Shown here: positions 7,711 to 15,781 of the stretch, piece after piece
Numbering within the stretch: position 1 is the first letter of the stretch
Layout of the letters: each line of letters starts with the position of its first letter
NCBI GenBank assembly: GCA_040221375.1
Contig: JAVKEP010000067.1
Location: 1-64,000 of the forward strand
Reading direction: 5' to 3'
Source of the DNA: SHAN690 sp040221375
GTDB lineage: Bacteria; Bacteroidota; Bacteroidia; Flavobacteriales_G; Salibacteraceae
DNA length: 64,000 nucleotides
Position numbers and translations under genes: made by a program
The notes under the pieces: generated by a model
What the model was told of the DNA's origin: nothing
The model's input: the letters and a program-made list of their open reading frames with translations, nothing else
Database searches by the model: none

Positions 7711-8589
7711 ATGGCAAATTTGCTCAAGAATAAAGAGGATCAAGACGTAAAACTTCGAAAGCCAACATGGTTGAAGGTCAAAATTCCGAGTGGAAAGGAA
7801 TACCTCAAGGTAAAAGAGGTAGTGGAGAAGCGAAACTTGCATACGATTTGCTCAAGCGGAAAATGCCCCAACCAGAGTGAGTGCTGGAGCGCGGGCACCG
7901 CTACGTTCATGATTCTGGGCAATACCTGTACGCGTTCGTGCCAGTTTTGCAACGTAGCTACCGGTGCAGGTGAGGAGGTAGACATCTTCGAACCGGCCAA
8001 GGTCGCCGAGAGCATCCGCGTAATGGGACTCAAGCACGCAGTGATTACTTCCGTTGACCGGGACGACCTTGCCGATGGTGGCGCAGGGCACTGGAAAAAG
8101 ACCGTGGAGATGATTCGTAGAAAGAATCCTGGTGTAACGATTGAGACGTTGATTCCGGATTTTAAAGGCGAATGGGAAAACCTCAATCCAATCCTTGAAG
8201 TCAAGCCAGAGGTGGTATCGCACAACATTGAAACCGTGGAACGCATCACCAAAAAAGTCCGCATTCAAGCCAAGTATTGGCGGAGCATGGAAGTGCTAAA
8301 GCGGCTCAAGGAAGGTGGCATTGACCGGACCAAGAGTGGAATCATGGTGGGTTTAGGGGAGACGGAAGAAGAGGTGGTTCAAACCCTTAAGGACCTGCTC
8401 GCCCAAGGCGTTTCGGTAGTTACGATCGGACAGTACTTGCAACCTTCGAAAAAACACCTGCCCGTATCGGAATGGGTTACGCCTGAGCAATTTGAGCGCT
8501 ACAAAGCATTGGGTGAGGCCATGGGAATTGAACACGTTGAGAGCGGTCCCTTGGTTCGCAGCAGTTACCACGCTGAGAAGCACATCTAG
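7711..8589 (+). CDS. lipA: Lipoyl synthase
   Basis: A 292-residue radical SAM enzyme inserting two sulfurs into protein-bound octanoate. It has both [4Fe-4S] clusters: the auxiliary site CSSGKCPNQSEC (Cys 47, 52, 58) and the radical SAM CTRSCQFC (Cys 73, 77, 80). ATFMILGNTC, DRDDLADGGA, and the C-terminal GPLVRSSYHAE (RSSY conserved) are diagnostic. Length is normal. The fused 2-oxoacid dehydrogenase E1 at 27.5 kb works in a lipoate-dependent complex, so it is a plausible downstream consumer, though not linked in an operon. Confidence 0.96.
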   Translation: MANLLKNKEDQDVKLRKPTWLKVKIPSGKEYLKVKEVVEKRNLHTICSSGKCPNQSECWSAGTATFMILGNTCTRSCQFCNVATGAGEEVDIFEPAKVAESIRVMGLKHAVITSVDRDDLADGGAGHWKKTVEMIRRKNPGVTIETLIPDFKGEWENLNPILEVKPEVVSHNIETVERITKKVRIQAKYWRSMEVLKRLKEGGIDRTKSGIMVGLGETEEEVVQTLKDLLAQGVSVVTIGQYLQPSKKHLPVSEWVTPEQFERYKALGEAMGIEHVESGPLVRSSYHAEKHI

Positions 8590-8594
8590 CCGCC

Positions 8595-9071
8595 TTATCG
8601 CTCGCCTTGAATGGACCTTGCCATCGCCCGATCAACGATGCCTTGATAGAGTCCAGTCCAGTCACGGGCAATGTCCTGCATGATCATACTATCGTGGGTC
8701 CGGTCGGGATGCATCGATGGCATGCCATCGTAGCTTGCCCAAATCTTGTAAAGACCGTCTCGGGTGTATTTGATGTATACCCTATAATTGGCGTAGTACC
8801 AGAGGGGTTCATTCGTGTTTCGTATGTCGTATTGCCTCGTATTGGTGTTGTACGTGATCGGCGTATCATGGGCCTTGGAAGCCTCCTCGAGTAAGAACTC
8901 TGGAATGCCTGTATACCGAACGTACATGTAAGGGTCATAGTACTCGTTTTCCGGCGTACCGTTGAAATAGATGACCTTGTTAAATGGAACGCCCTCCTCG
9001 GGTGGGGCGTCTTGGGCATGGCTCGATCCTAAAGCGACCACCAAGGTCAATGTGATTGCAAAATGCTTCAT
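8595..9071 (-). CDS. Secreted protein of unknown function
   Basis: About 158 residues beginning MKHFAITLTLVVALG with a cleavage-like site before QDAPPEE, so exported. The mature part is rich in Tyr and charged residues with repeated aromatic strands (YFNGTP, YYDPYMYVRYTG, LWYYANYRVYIKY). I recognise no family. An alternative start at 9095 overlaps the bestrophin stop as ATGA; the start at 9071 was chosen because it gives a canonical signal peptide. It ends 5 bp from the convergent lipA stop. Confidence 0.6.
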   Translation of the reverse strand: MKHFAITLTLVVALGSSHAQDAPPEEGVPFNKVIYFNGTPENEYYDPYMYVRYTGIPEFLLEEASKAHDTPITYNTNTRQYDIRNTNEPLWYYANYRVYIKYTRDGLYKIWASYDGMPSMHPDRTHDSMIMQDIARDWTGLYQGIVDRAMARSIQGER

Positions 9072-9091
9072 TAGCGAGCCGAATGCAAAGG

Positions 9092-9934
9092 TCATACCTC
9101 TTTTAGGTTGTTGTCAATCGTTTCGGCCAATTCATCCGTAGGTAAGTCGTCCGTGTCGAGTCCAAAAGGGTCTTCGATGGACTCGGCGATCAACTCAAGA
9201 CTCGCTAAGGTGTAAAACGTGAAGGAAGAGGCCAATACCGTCCAATAACCGAACGAAGCGCCGAATCCTATGGGCATCGTTAGGATGTAAGCGAAAATGA
9301 ATTTCTTGATGAATATGTTGTAGTTGTACGGAATCGGCGTCTTCTTGATCCGCTCGCACGCGCCACAGATATTGGTGAATCGTTCGATGTCCTCGATCAT
9401 GGCGAGTTCTTGGGCGAAACTAACTTCACAGGCGTGGAGTTCCGACTGCATTTTCAACGCTATTGCATTGGGTACGTGTTGTTTTGCACCCGCAATTTCA
9501 GTGATTTCAGCTTGGATGCCTGGAGGCAACAGCGCGTAATCCGCGATGCGTAAATGTTCCTTGAGCGCATAGGGATACAAGGCATTCAACCGAATCATGC
9601 GTTCCTGCGCCTCCTCATCATTCACGAAATTTCGGATCTTGAACGAGTAATTACGAGCCACATTGACCAAGGCGCCCCATTGTTTTCTGCCTTCCCACCA
9701 TCGCTCATAAGCGGTATTCGTCCGGAAGACGAGTAGGAGTGAAATGACAAATCCGAGCAAGCTGTGCATCACCGATGTGGAGAAGGTCGTCTCGAACACT
9801 TCGCGTTCTAAATAGACAACCAGCGTGCTATACAACGCCACGCTCACGATTACCCAGAACAAGGTTCGGAAGGTGTCGCTCTTATGAAAGTGAAAAATAA
9901 GCCCGAACCAGTCTTTTGGGTTGTAGTGAATCAT
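9092..9934 (-). CDS. Bestrophin-like anion channel protein
   Basis: A 280-residue inner-membrane protein of the bestrophin/UPF0187 family, which form pentameric chloride or other ion channels. Diagnostic segments are HSLLGFVISLLLVFRTNTAY, ERWWEGRKQWG, IPYNYNIFIKKF, FGYWTVLASSFTFY, and the C-terminal EDPFGLDTDDLPTD. About four hydrophobic segments are visible. Start at 9934 (MIHYNPKDWFG) is chosen over 9964 because the family begins just before the conserved aromatic segment. The downstream secreted protein overlaps or abuts it. Confidence 0.88.
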   Translation of the reverse strand: MIHYNPKDWFGLIFHFHKSDTFRTLFWVIVSVALYSTLVVYLEREVFETTFSTSVMHSLLGFVISLLLVFRTNTAYERWWEGRKQWGALVNVARNYSFKIRNFVNDEEAQERMIRLNALYPYALKEHLRIADYALLPPGIQAEITEIAGAKQHVPNAIALKMQSELHACEVSFAQELAMIEDIERFTNICGACERIKKTPIPYNYNIFIKKFIFAYILTMPIGFGASFGYWTVLASSFTFYTLASLELIAESIEDPFGLDTDDLPTDELAETIDNNLKEV

Positions 9935-10069
9935 GCCGGCAAATATAGCCGAAGGGCACGGCATCAGTTAAAGAAGTTCGACTGCCGAAGAGCGTCCGAG
10001 AATCCGTTGAGTACAGCTGTGTTGTACTTCGAATTCCGCCTGAGCAGAGGGGAGTCCGGGTCTCAATGC

Positions 10070-10077
10070 TACCTTTG
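10070..10077 (+). promoter_or_regulatory. Bacteroidota -7 element upstream of pepT
   Basis: TACCTTTG matches TAnnTTTG and ends 20 nt before the pepT ATG. No convincing -33 TTG is visible at the right distance. Confidence 0.4.
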
Positions 10078-10097
10078 GAATCAAAGAACGCATATTC

Positions 10098-11339
10098 ATG
10101 GATTACACGTTTACTGCCTTAGATCGCTTTTTGCGATACGTCCAAATCGACACCCAATCTGACCCGCAATCCAACACTACGCCGTCTACTGAAAAACAAA
10201 AAGACCTGAGCCGACTGCTCGTTTCGGAATTGCAGGCAATGGGCATCTTCGACGCAGAAATGGATCAACACGGGTACGTCTATGCTACCATCCCGTCAAA
10301 TACCGAGAAGCACGTGCCTGTCATTTGCTTTTGCTCCCATGTAGACACCTCGCCCGAAAGCAGCGGGACGAACGTTAAACCGATCATCCATGAGAATTAT
10401 CAGGGCGGTGTCATCACCTTGCCAAAGGATGAAAGCGTCAAGATCGACCCCTCAGCGCACCCTGAACTGCAGAAAAAAATAGGGAACGACATCATTACGG
10501 CAGATGGGACCACTCTGCTGGGCGCCGATAACAAGGCAGGAGTAGCCGCCATCATGGACGTTGCGCACTATTTCATGGAGCATCCTGAAGTCAAGCACGG
10601 TGCCATTCGCATCCTCTTTACACCGGATGAGGAAATCGGTAGAGGCGCAGACAAGGTGGATATGGACAAACTCGGAGCTGAGTTTGGCTACACCGTAGAC
10701 GGAGAAGCGCTTGGTTCATTTGAAGACGAAACGTTCAGTGCCGATCGAGTTGACATCACCATAGAAGGCGTGAATTTCCACCCTGGATTTGCAAAAGGCC
10801 AATTGGAAAGCGCCTTAAAGGCTGTCTCAGAATTGATCGCCGCCCTCCCGAAGGATGCTTGGTCTCCCGAAACTACTGACGGTCGCGAAGGCTTCGTTCA
10901 CCCTTATGAAATGAAGGCTGGCATCGAGAAAGCGGAGGTTACGTTCATCATCCGTTCGTTCGAAGACGCCGAACTCCGAGAATACGAACGACGCTTGGAA
11001 AACACGTTGATCGAAGTAATGAAACGCTATCCAAACTCGTCGTACACGTTTGAAGTGTCGCAGCAATACCGCAACATGAAGAACGTAATCAAGGAATGTC
11101 CGCAGGTAAGCGCCTTTGCCATTGAAGCCATAAAGCGTTCAGGGTTGGAGCCGGTTACAGGAAGCATACGCTGCGGAACCGACGGTTCAAAATTGTCGTT
11201 TATGGGGCTCCCATGTCCGAACATCTTTGCAGGAGAACACAGTTTTCACAGCAAAATGGAGTGGGCGAGTGTGCAAGACTTACAAAAGTCCGTAGAGACG
11301 CTGGTAAACCTAGCGTGCATTTGGGAAGAACGCAGTTGA
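10098..11339 (+). CDS. pepT: Peptidase T (tripeptide aminopeptidase, M20B)
   Basis: A 413-residue di-zinc aminopeptidase releasing the N-terminal residue of tripeptides in the cytosol. Metal ligands and catalytic residues appear in order: SHVDTSPE (His 81, Asp 83), LLGADNKAG (bridging Asp 144), TPDEEIGRG (catalytic Glu 178 and ligand Glu 179), YTVDGEALG (Asp 201) and the C-terminal GEHSFHSKMEW histidine. Length and motif order are those of PepT. Converges with the yjdM gene, whose stop lies 1 bp away. Confidence 0.96.
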   Translation: MDYTFTALDRFLRYVQIDTQSDPQSNTTPSTEKQKDLSRLLVSELQAMGIFDAEMDQHGYVYATIPSNTEKHVPVICFCSHVDTSPESSGTNVKPIIHENYQGGVITLPKDESVKIDPSAHPELQKKIGNDIITADGTTLLGADNKAGVAAIMDVAHYFMEHPEVKHGAIRILFTPDEEIGRGADKVDMDKLGAEFGYTVDGEALGSFEDETFSADRVDITIEGVNFHPGFAKGQLESALKAVSELIAALPKDAWSPETTDGREGFVHPYEMKAGIEKAEVTFIIRSFEDAELREYERRLENTLIEVMKRYPNSSYTFEVSQQYRNMKNVIKECPQVSAFAIEAIKRSGLEPVTGSIRCGTDGSKLSFMGLPCPNIFAGEHSFHSKMEWASVQDLQKSVETLVNLACIWEERS

Positions 11340-11340
11340 T

Positions 11341-11676
11341 CTACGCCTTTTTGACAAATTCAGATTTGAGTGCCATGGAACCGAAACCATCGATCTTGCA
11401 AGAGATGTTGTGGTCACCTTCTGTTAGTCGTATGTTCTTCACCTTTGTTCCCGCCTTGATCGGTTTCGGAGCTCCTTTTACCGGAAGGTTTTTGACAACG
11501 ATTACGCTGTCGCCGTTTTGAAGTGGATTTCCTGCGGCGTCTACTACATCCAACCCACCGCTTTCAAGCACACTTTCGGGATCCCATTCATGTCCGCACT
11601 CAGGACACATCATGAGGGATTCGGCTGGATAGCCATAGGGCGAACTGCATTTAGGACAGGTTTGATTTTCGGGCAT
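11341..11676 (-). CDS. yjdM: YjdM/PhnA-type zinc-ribbon protein
   Basis: A 111-residue cytosolic protein with an N-terminal zinc ribbon (CPKC at residues 7-10 and CPEC at 24-27) and the conserved C-terminal KOW-like part (NGDSVIVVKNLPVKG, GTKVKNIRL, ISCKIDGFGSMALKSEFVKK). The family was named PhnA from its place near phosphonate genes in E. coli, but it does not itself degrade phosphonates. It starts immediately after the stop codon of the upstream GNAT gene, so the two are cotranscribed. Confidence 0.9.
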   Translation of the reverse strand: MPENQTCPKCSSPYGYPAESLMMCPECGHEWDPESVLESGGLDVVDAAGNPLQNGDSVIVVKNLPVKGAPKPIKAGTKVKNIRLTEGDHNISCKIDGFGSMALKSEFVKKA

Positions 11677-12216
11677 TTATTCGTTGTTGTTTTGTTTAGC
11701 ATTCCAATCCGAGCGTTGCAAGGAAAACAGTTGTTGTGGAATTCCATGCATGATCAGCTCTTCTTCCAAGATAAATGCAAGTTTAGTAAGAACGTTCGCT
11801 GATGAGGAGTTGGCAGGTAAGATGGTCGCGATGATTTCCTCCAAGTCAAGGTCGATAAATCCGAAACGCAACGAAGCTATACCGGATTCGGTCGCGAATC
11901 CTTGCCCCCAACATTCTCGAGCCAGTCGATATCCGAGGTCCACGCGCCCCAAATCGGCGATGTACTTCAGTCCTGTGAACCCGATGAACTGCCGCTCCTC
12001 CTTAAGTTCAATGGCCATTCTTCCGAATCCATACTTTTTATAATCTTCCAGTGGACCTTCAACGATTGCTCGTTCTACTTGTGCACGTGTTTTCACTCCG
12101 CCGTCATGCGTGTAGCGATTGACTTCTGGATTTTGCTCCATTTTAAAAGATGGTTCCACATCCGCGAGTGTAAAAGGCCTGAGAATCAAGCGGGGTGTTT
12201 CAATGGGTTGCATCAT
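11677..12216 (-). CDS. GNAT N-acetyltransferase (RimJ/RimL type)
   Basis: A 179-residue acetyltransferase beginning ETPRLILRPFTLADVE, the start of the RimJ/L subgroup. The acetyl-CoA-binding part reads LGYRLARECWGQGFATE (Q/RxxGxG/A form) followed by VLTKLAF. These enzymes acetylate ribosomal protein N termini, amino acids or antibiotics; the substrate here is unknown. Cotranscribed with yjdM, which starts on the next base. Confidence 0.85.
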   Translation of the reverse strand: MMQPIETPRLILRPFTLADVEPSFKMEQNPEVNRYTHDGGVKTRAQVERAIVEGPLEDYKKYGFGRMAIELKEERQFIGFTGLKYIADLGRVDLGYRLARECWGQGFATESGIASLRFGFIDLDLEEIIATILPANSSSANVLTKLAFILEEELIMHGIPQQLFSLQRSDWNAKQNNNE

Positions 12217-12358
12217 CGGAGGGCGAATGGTTCAACAAGGATAGCACGACTTACATAAAGAGCCGCCATCACGGCATGCTGTTCTCTATTATTTTTTAAA
12301 AAGCAAAGAGGGTGAAGGGTACACAAGTCGCGAGATCATGGTTGGCCAATGCAAAACC

Positions 12359-13504
12359 TTACTGTACCACACGCTTTCCCGCAAAGAGGCTGTAGCCGTT
12401 GAGTCTGCATTCGATGGAACCATTAAAAAGTTTGAACTTGTGATCTGGTTTCAGTCCGATGCGTTTCAAAGCAGACAGGTTCCCGCTGATCACCCATAAT
12501 TTGTTTCCCGGAAAGTGGTGTTTGAGCCGAAAGCCAATGTCGTGATAGAAAGGAAGCATGTCTTCTTCCTCATCCAAGCGCTCTCCATAAGGAGGGTTCA
12601 TGTAGAACACCGCGGGAACGTCGAGGGGCTCGGAAGTCAAAAAATCCTGCTTTTCGAAGGTGATGTGCTCAATCACAGCCGCCCTGCTGGCATTGCGTTT
12701 CGCAGTAGAGATGTTCTGGGCATTGATGTCTCGTGCAATGATCCTTGTTTGTGGAGCGGTGATTTCGGTTCTCAATTGGTGCTGAATCTGCTTGTAAAGT
12801 CCAGCGTCGAAATCGGGCCAACGCTCGAAGCCAAAGCTTCTAAACAATCCAGGTGGAGTATTGGTCGCGATGAGCGCCGCCTCAATTGCAATCGTGCCCG
12901 ACCCGGTCATAGCATCGACCAACGGTGTCTTCATGTCCCACTCGGATAATAAGATCATTGCCGCAGCCAAGCATTCGCTCATCGGAGCTTCGTTGCTTTC
13001 TGTGCGGTAGCCCCGTTTCTCTAAACTATCGCCCGAACTATCCAGCGAGAGCGTCACGTCTGTCTCAGAAATGTGCAGATTGATCCGAATGTCCGGATTG
13101 TGGGTGTTGACGTTTGGACGTTCTTGCGTTTCTTCCTTGAATTGATCCACGATGGCGTCCTTCACCTTCAGCGCAGCGTACTGAGAATGACGGAAACGTT
13201 TACCATTCACCGTACTGTCGATTGCGAAGGATTGGTCGAGCCGCAGGTATTTTGACCAGTTCACTTTCTTGGCCATTTGATACAGATGCCTGTCGTTGTG
13301 GGCGGTAAACGAACTGATGGGTAGCAGGATCCTGAGGATGCTTCTACTGCAGAGATTTGCCTTGTACAGCAGGGCTTGATCTCCTTCAAATTCAACTATC
13401 CGGTTTCCCTTGACCAATTTACCCGCACCGAACTGGGTCAATTCTTTTACGGCTAAGTCTTCTAAGCCGTAGAGGGTCTTTGCCGTAAAATTTTGCTTTG
13501 CCAT
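12359..13504 (-). CDS. THUMP-domain 23S rRNA guanine N2-methyltransferase (RlmL-like)
   Basis: A 381-residue class I SAM methyltransferase. Residues about 40-155 form a THUMP RNA-binding domain (ALLYKANLCSRSILRILLPI, FAIDSTVNGKRFRHSQYAA). Residues about 160-375 are the methyltransferase: APMSECLAAAMILLSEW, DAMTGSGTIAIEAALIA, and the catalytic NPPYGERL. This is the RlmL N-terminal/RlmN2G architecture without the RlmK half, as usual in Bacteroidota. It modifies rRNA in the cytosol. Flanking gaps of 142 and 110 bp hold nothing I can support. Confidence 0.88.
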   Translation of the reverse strand: MAKQNFTAKTLYGLEDLAVKELTQFGAGKLVKGNRIVEFEGDQALLYKANLCSRSILRILLPISSFTAHNDRHLYQMAKKVNWSKYLRLDQSFAIDSTVNGKRFRHSQYAALKVKDAIVDQFKEETQERPNVNTHNPDIRINLHISETDVTLSLDSSGDSLEKRGYRTESNEAPMSECLAAAMILLSEWDMKTPLVDAMTGSGTIAIEAALIATNTPPGLFRSFGFERWPDFDAGLYKQIQHQLRTEITAPQTRIIARDINAQNISTAKRNASRAAVIEHITFEKQDFLTSEPLDVPAVFYMNPPYGERLDEEEDMLPFYHDIGFRLKHHFPGNKLWVISGNLSALKRIGLKPDHKFKLFNGSIECRLNGYSLFAGKRVVQ

Positions 13505-13614
13505 GAGAGTGCAATGATACCCCCATTATTGTAGACTGCGCGAGCTGGGCGGTCAGATTTACGTCCTTAAGAAACTACTGTTCGAATTGCGGAGAATGAT
13601 TGCTCATGCCATTT

Positions 13615-14043
13615 TCAAGGTTCGCAACGATTGATCAATTCTGGTGTTATCGTTTCGGAATTAAAGCCCATGATCATCTCCGAACCACGGATCCAAACGT
13701 AGGTACCTCCGAAATCCTGTTCGCCTGAAGTAGAAACCGATTGCTTCCCCAACCGGATCGAGCCCGAAGCGACCACCTTGCTGGATTCGTCTTCAAGACG
13801 GTAGGAATTCTTTTTAAGCTCAATGACATAGGGCGTGGTGAGCATCATCAGTGAATCGTCGCAAATCACGGGAATCTCAGTGGTGCTGTTGATCACTCCA
13901 ACGCGCACGTCATTGATGTACAAGGTGTAATCTTCTTTGGCGTTTTGAACGAAGAAGTGGGCATCTACGGGTTCATCGAGCTTCTTACAAGCACTGAGTC
14001 CGAAGACGACAGAGAGGGCCAAGACAGGGAGTGTTCGTATCAT
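13615..14043 (-). CDS. Small lipoprotein of unknown function
   Basis: A 142-residue protein starting MIRTLPVLALSVVFGLSAC with the lipobox Cys at residue 19, so it is lipid-anchored. The rest is beta-rich (DYTLYINDVRVGVIN, YVIELKKNSYRLED). No family recognised. The frame is open further upstream, but start 14043 gives a clean lipoprotein signal. It is transcribed divergently from yebC. Confidence 0.65.
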   Translation of the reverse strand: MIRTLPVLALSVVFGLSACKKLDEPVDAHFFVQNAKEDYTLYINDVRVGVINSTTEIPVICDDSLMMLTTPYVIELKKNSYRLEDESSKVVASGSIRLGKQSVSTSGEQDFGGTYVWIRGSEMIMGFNSETITPELINRCEP

Positions 14044-14186
14044 GGTTGTAGAATTTTTTGCAATAACGGCGTCGGTGGATTGGTAGTGTGCGGAAGCAGA
14101 AATTGTTTTATAACGCAGGCGATAACTGAGCTTGCCAAAGCCACAGATGAAGAGCAATAATTATTTTCGCGGCACAATTAGAAACG

Positions 14187-14897
14187 ATGGGAAGAGCATT
14201 TGAATACCGAAGAGCAGCCAAAGAGAAACGATGGGATAAGATGTCGCGCATCTTCCCAAAGCTCGCTAAGGCTATAACCATGGCCGCTAAAGAGGGAGGT
14301 GTCGACCCAGATATGAACGCATCTCTTCGCACTGCCATTCAAAATGCGAAGGCGCAAAACATGCCGAAGGACAACATCGAGTCCGCCATCAAACGTGCAG
14401 AAGGAAAGGATGCGGCCGACTACACGGAAGTCAATTACGAAGGCAAAGGCCCCCATGGCGTGTTAGTTTTCGTAGAATGCGCAACCGACAATACCGTACG
14501 CACGGTTGCCAACGTAAAGCATTACTTCACAAAATCGGGCGGGAGCCTCGTGCCCACGGGATCCCTCGAATTTATGTTTGATCGGAAGGCCGTCTTCCAA
14601 TTCGAAAAAGGCGAGGAGATGGACCTGGAAGAATTGGAGTTCGAATTGATCGACGCTGGGCTCGAAGAAATCGTGGAAAACGATGGGGTCATTTACGCCT
14701 ACGCCGACTATACCAATTTTGGTTCGATGAGCGACGCCCTGCAAGCGAAAGACATCGAAGTCGAAAAGGCCAACTTGCAACGGATCCCGAACGCACCCGT
14801 CGATTTTTCAGAGGAACAACTGGAAGAAATCGAGAAGATGCTCGACAAGATGGAAGAAGATGATGACGTGCAAGCAGTGTATACCAACATCGCTTAA
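14187..14897 (+). CDS. yebC: YebC/PmpR family protein
   Basis: A 236-residue protein with the family signature RWDKMSRIFPKLAKAI (family form HSKWANIKHRK-like region), MPKDNIESAIKRAEG, YEGKGPHGVLVFVECATDN, and LVPTGSLEFMF. YebC proteins were described as transcription regulators; some homologues act on ribosomes at proline stretches. Three-domain length is normal. No operon partner; VOC/ABM genes converge from downstream. Confidence 0.93.
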   Translation: MGRAFEYRRAAKEKRWDKMSRIFPKLAKAITMAAKEGGVDPDMNASLRTAIQNAKAQNMPKDNIESAIKRAEGKDAADYTEVNYEGKGPHGVLVFVECATDNTVRTVANVKHYFTKSGGSLVPTGSLEFMFDRKAVFQFEKGEEMDLEELEFELIDAGLEEIVENDGVIYAYADYTNFGSMSDALQAKDIEVEKANLQRIPNAPVDFSEEQLEEIEKMLDKMEEDDDVQAVYTNIA

Positions 14898-14972
14898 CGA
14901 GTTGATGGATAACCACTATGGAGTTATTGAAGTGTTAGATGTTTTAAAATGCCTTAACTTCCTGATAAAAAT

Positions 14973-15293
14973 TTAATTATAAATCTTAGTTTCAGTTAGG
15001 TCTTTCACACTGTTGAGCGAATGAATCGTCTCGATAAGCGCACAAGCATCCCTCATTTGTCCTCGCCATTTGTTGGCTTCTTCGGGTAGGTTATTTCCCG
15101 AATTTTCCCACCTTGTTTGGTCCGGCCATTGTGCATACGCGATGTAGGTCAACGGGTGTTCGGTCGATAGATGGAGGTGCGAACCGAGGCTTCCTTCGAA
15201 TTGGTAAATGAGCCGCGTTAAGCCTTCCCAAGCCTCAATAAAGCTCTCCTCTTGCCCTTCGTGGACAACAAATTTGTACAGCACTATGAACAT
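14973..15293 (-). CDS. Antibiotic-biosynthesis-monooxygenase (ABM) domain protein
   Basis: A 106-residue dimeric alpha-beta barrel protein: FIVLYKFVVHEGQEESFIEAW, then LIYQFEGSLGSHLHLS and YIAYAQWPDQTRWE follow the ABM pattern of a first strand, helix and a Trp-containing strand. Members are cofactor-free oxygenases or small ligand-binding proteins. It lies 7 bp after the VOC gene, so both may act on the same small molecule. Confidence 0.8.
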   Translation of the reverse strand: MFIVLYKFVVHEGQEESFIEAWEGLTRLIYQFEGSLGSHLHLSTEHPLTYIAYAQWPDQTRWENSGNNLPEEANKWRGQMRDACALIETIHSLNSVKDLTETKIYN

Positions 15294-15300
15294 GATGCCG

Positions 15301-15717
15301 TCATTTGGCGAACAGTTGATCGTCGTTCTGAAAGGCCTTGAATTCTAACGCGTTTCCTGACGGGTCTAAGAAGAAGAGGGTAGATTGCTCTCCAACTTCC
15401 CCTTTGAATCGAGTGTGTGGTTCGATGAGAAATTTGATTCCAGCAGAACGCAATCGATCGGCTAACTCGTGCCACGCAGTAGGAATCAATACCACGCCGA
15501 AATGGGGAACGGGAACGTTGTGGCCATCCACCGGATTAGATGATGGGTTTCGGTCAAGGTTTTCTGAGACGTGCAATACCAACTGATGTCCATACAAGTC
15601 CATGTCTACCCAATGATCGCTCGAACGTCCTTCGCGGCAACCGATTACGTCCTTGTAGAAGGCTCGGGTTTCGACAATTTCTCGTACTGGAATAGCGAGG
15701 TGGAAGGGTCTGATCAT
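15301..15717 (-). CDS. VOC-family (glyoxalase/dioxygenase-like) protein
   Basis: A 138-residue protein with two beta-alpha-beta-beta-beta modules: FHLAIPVREIVETRAFYKDV at the start and STLFFLDPSGNALEFKAF at the end, each giving a metal ligand (His 6 and Glu in LEFK), with GHQLVLHVS between. Typical of the VOC superfamily of dioxygenases, isomerases and resistance proteins; substrate unknown. First gene of a two-gene unit with the ABM protein. Confidence 0.85.
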   Translation of the reverse strand: MIRPFHLAIPVREIVETRAFYKDVIGCREGRSSDHWVDMDLYGHQLVLHVSENLDRNPSSNPVDGHNVPVPHFGVVLIPTAWHELADRLRSAGIKFLIEPHTRFKGEVGEQSTLFFLDPSGNALEFKAFQNDDQLFAK

Positions 15718-15781
15718 GGGCGTAAAGTTAGAGGCGAGAAATATAATCCATTTTCAACGCGCAGCTCGGCCCACGTTGACA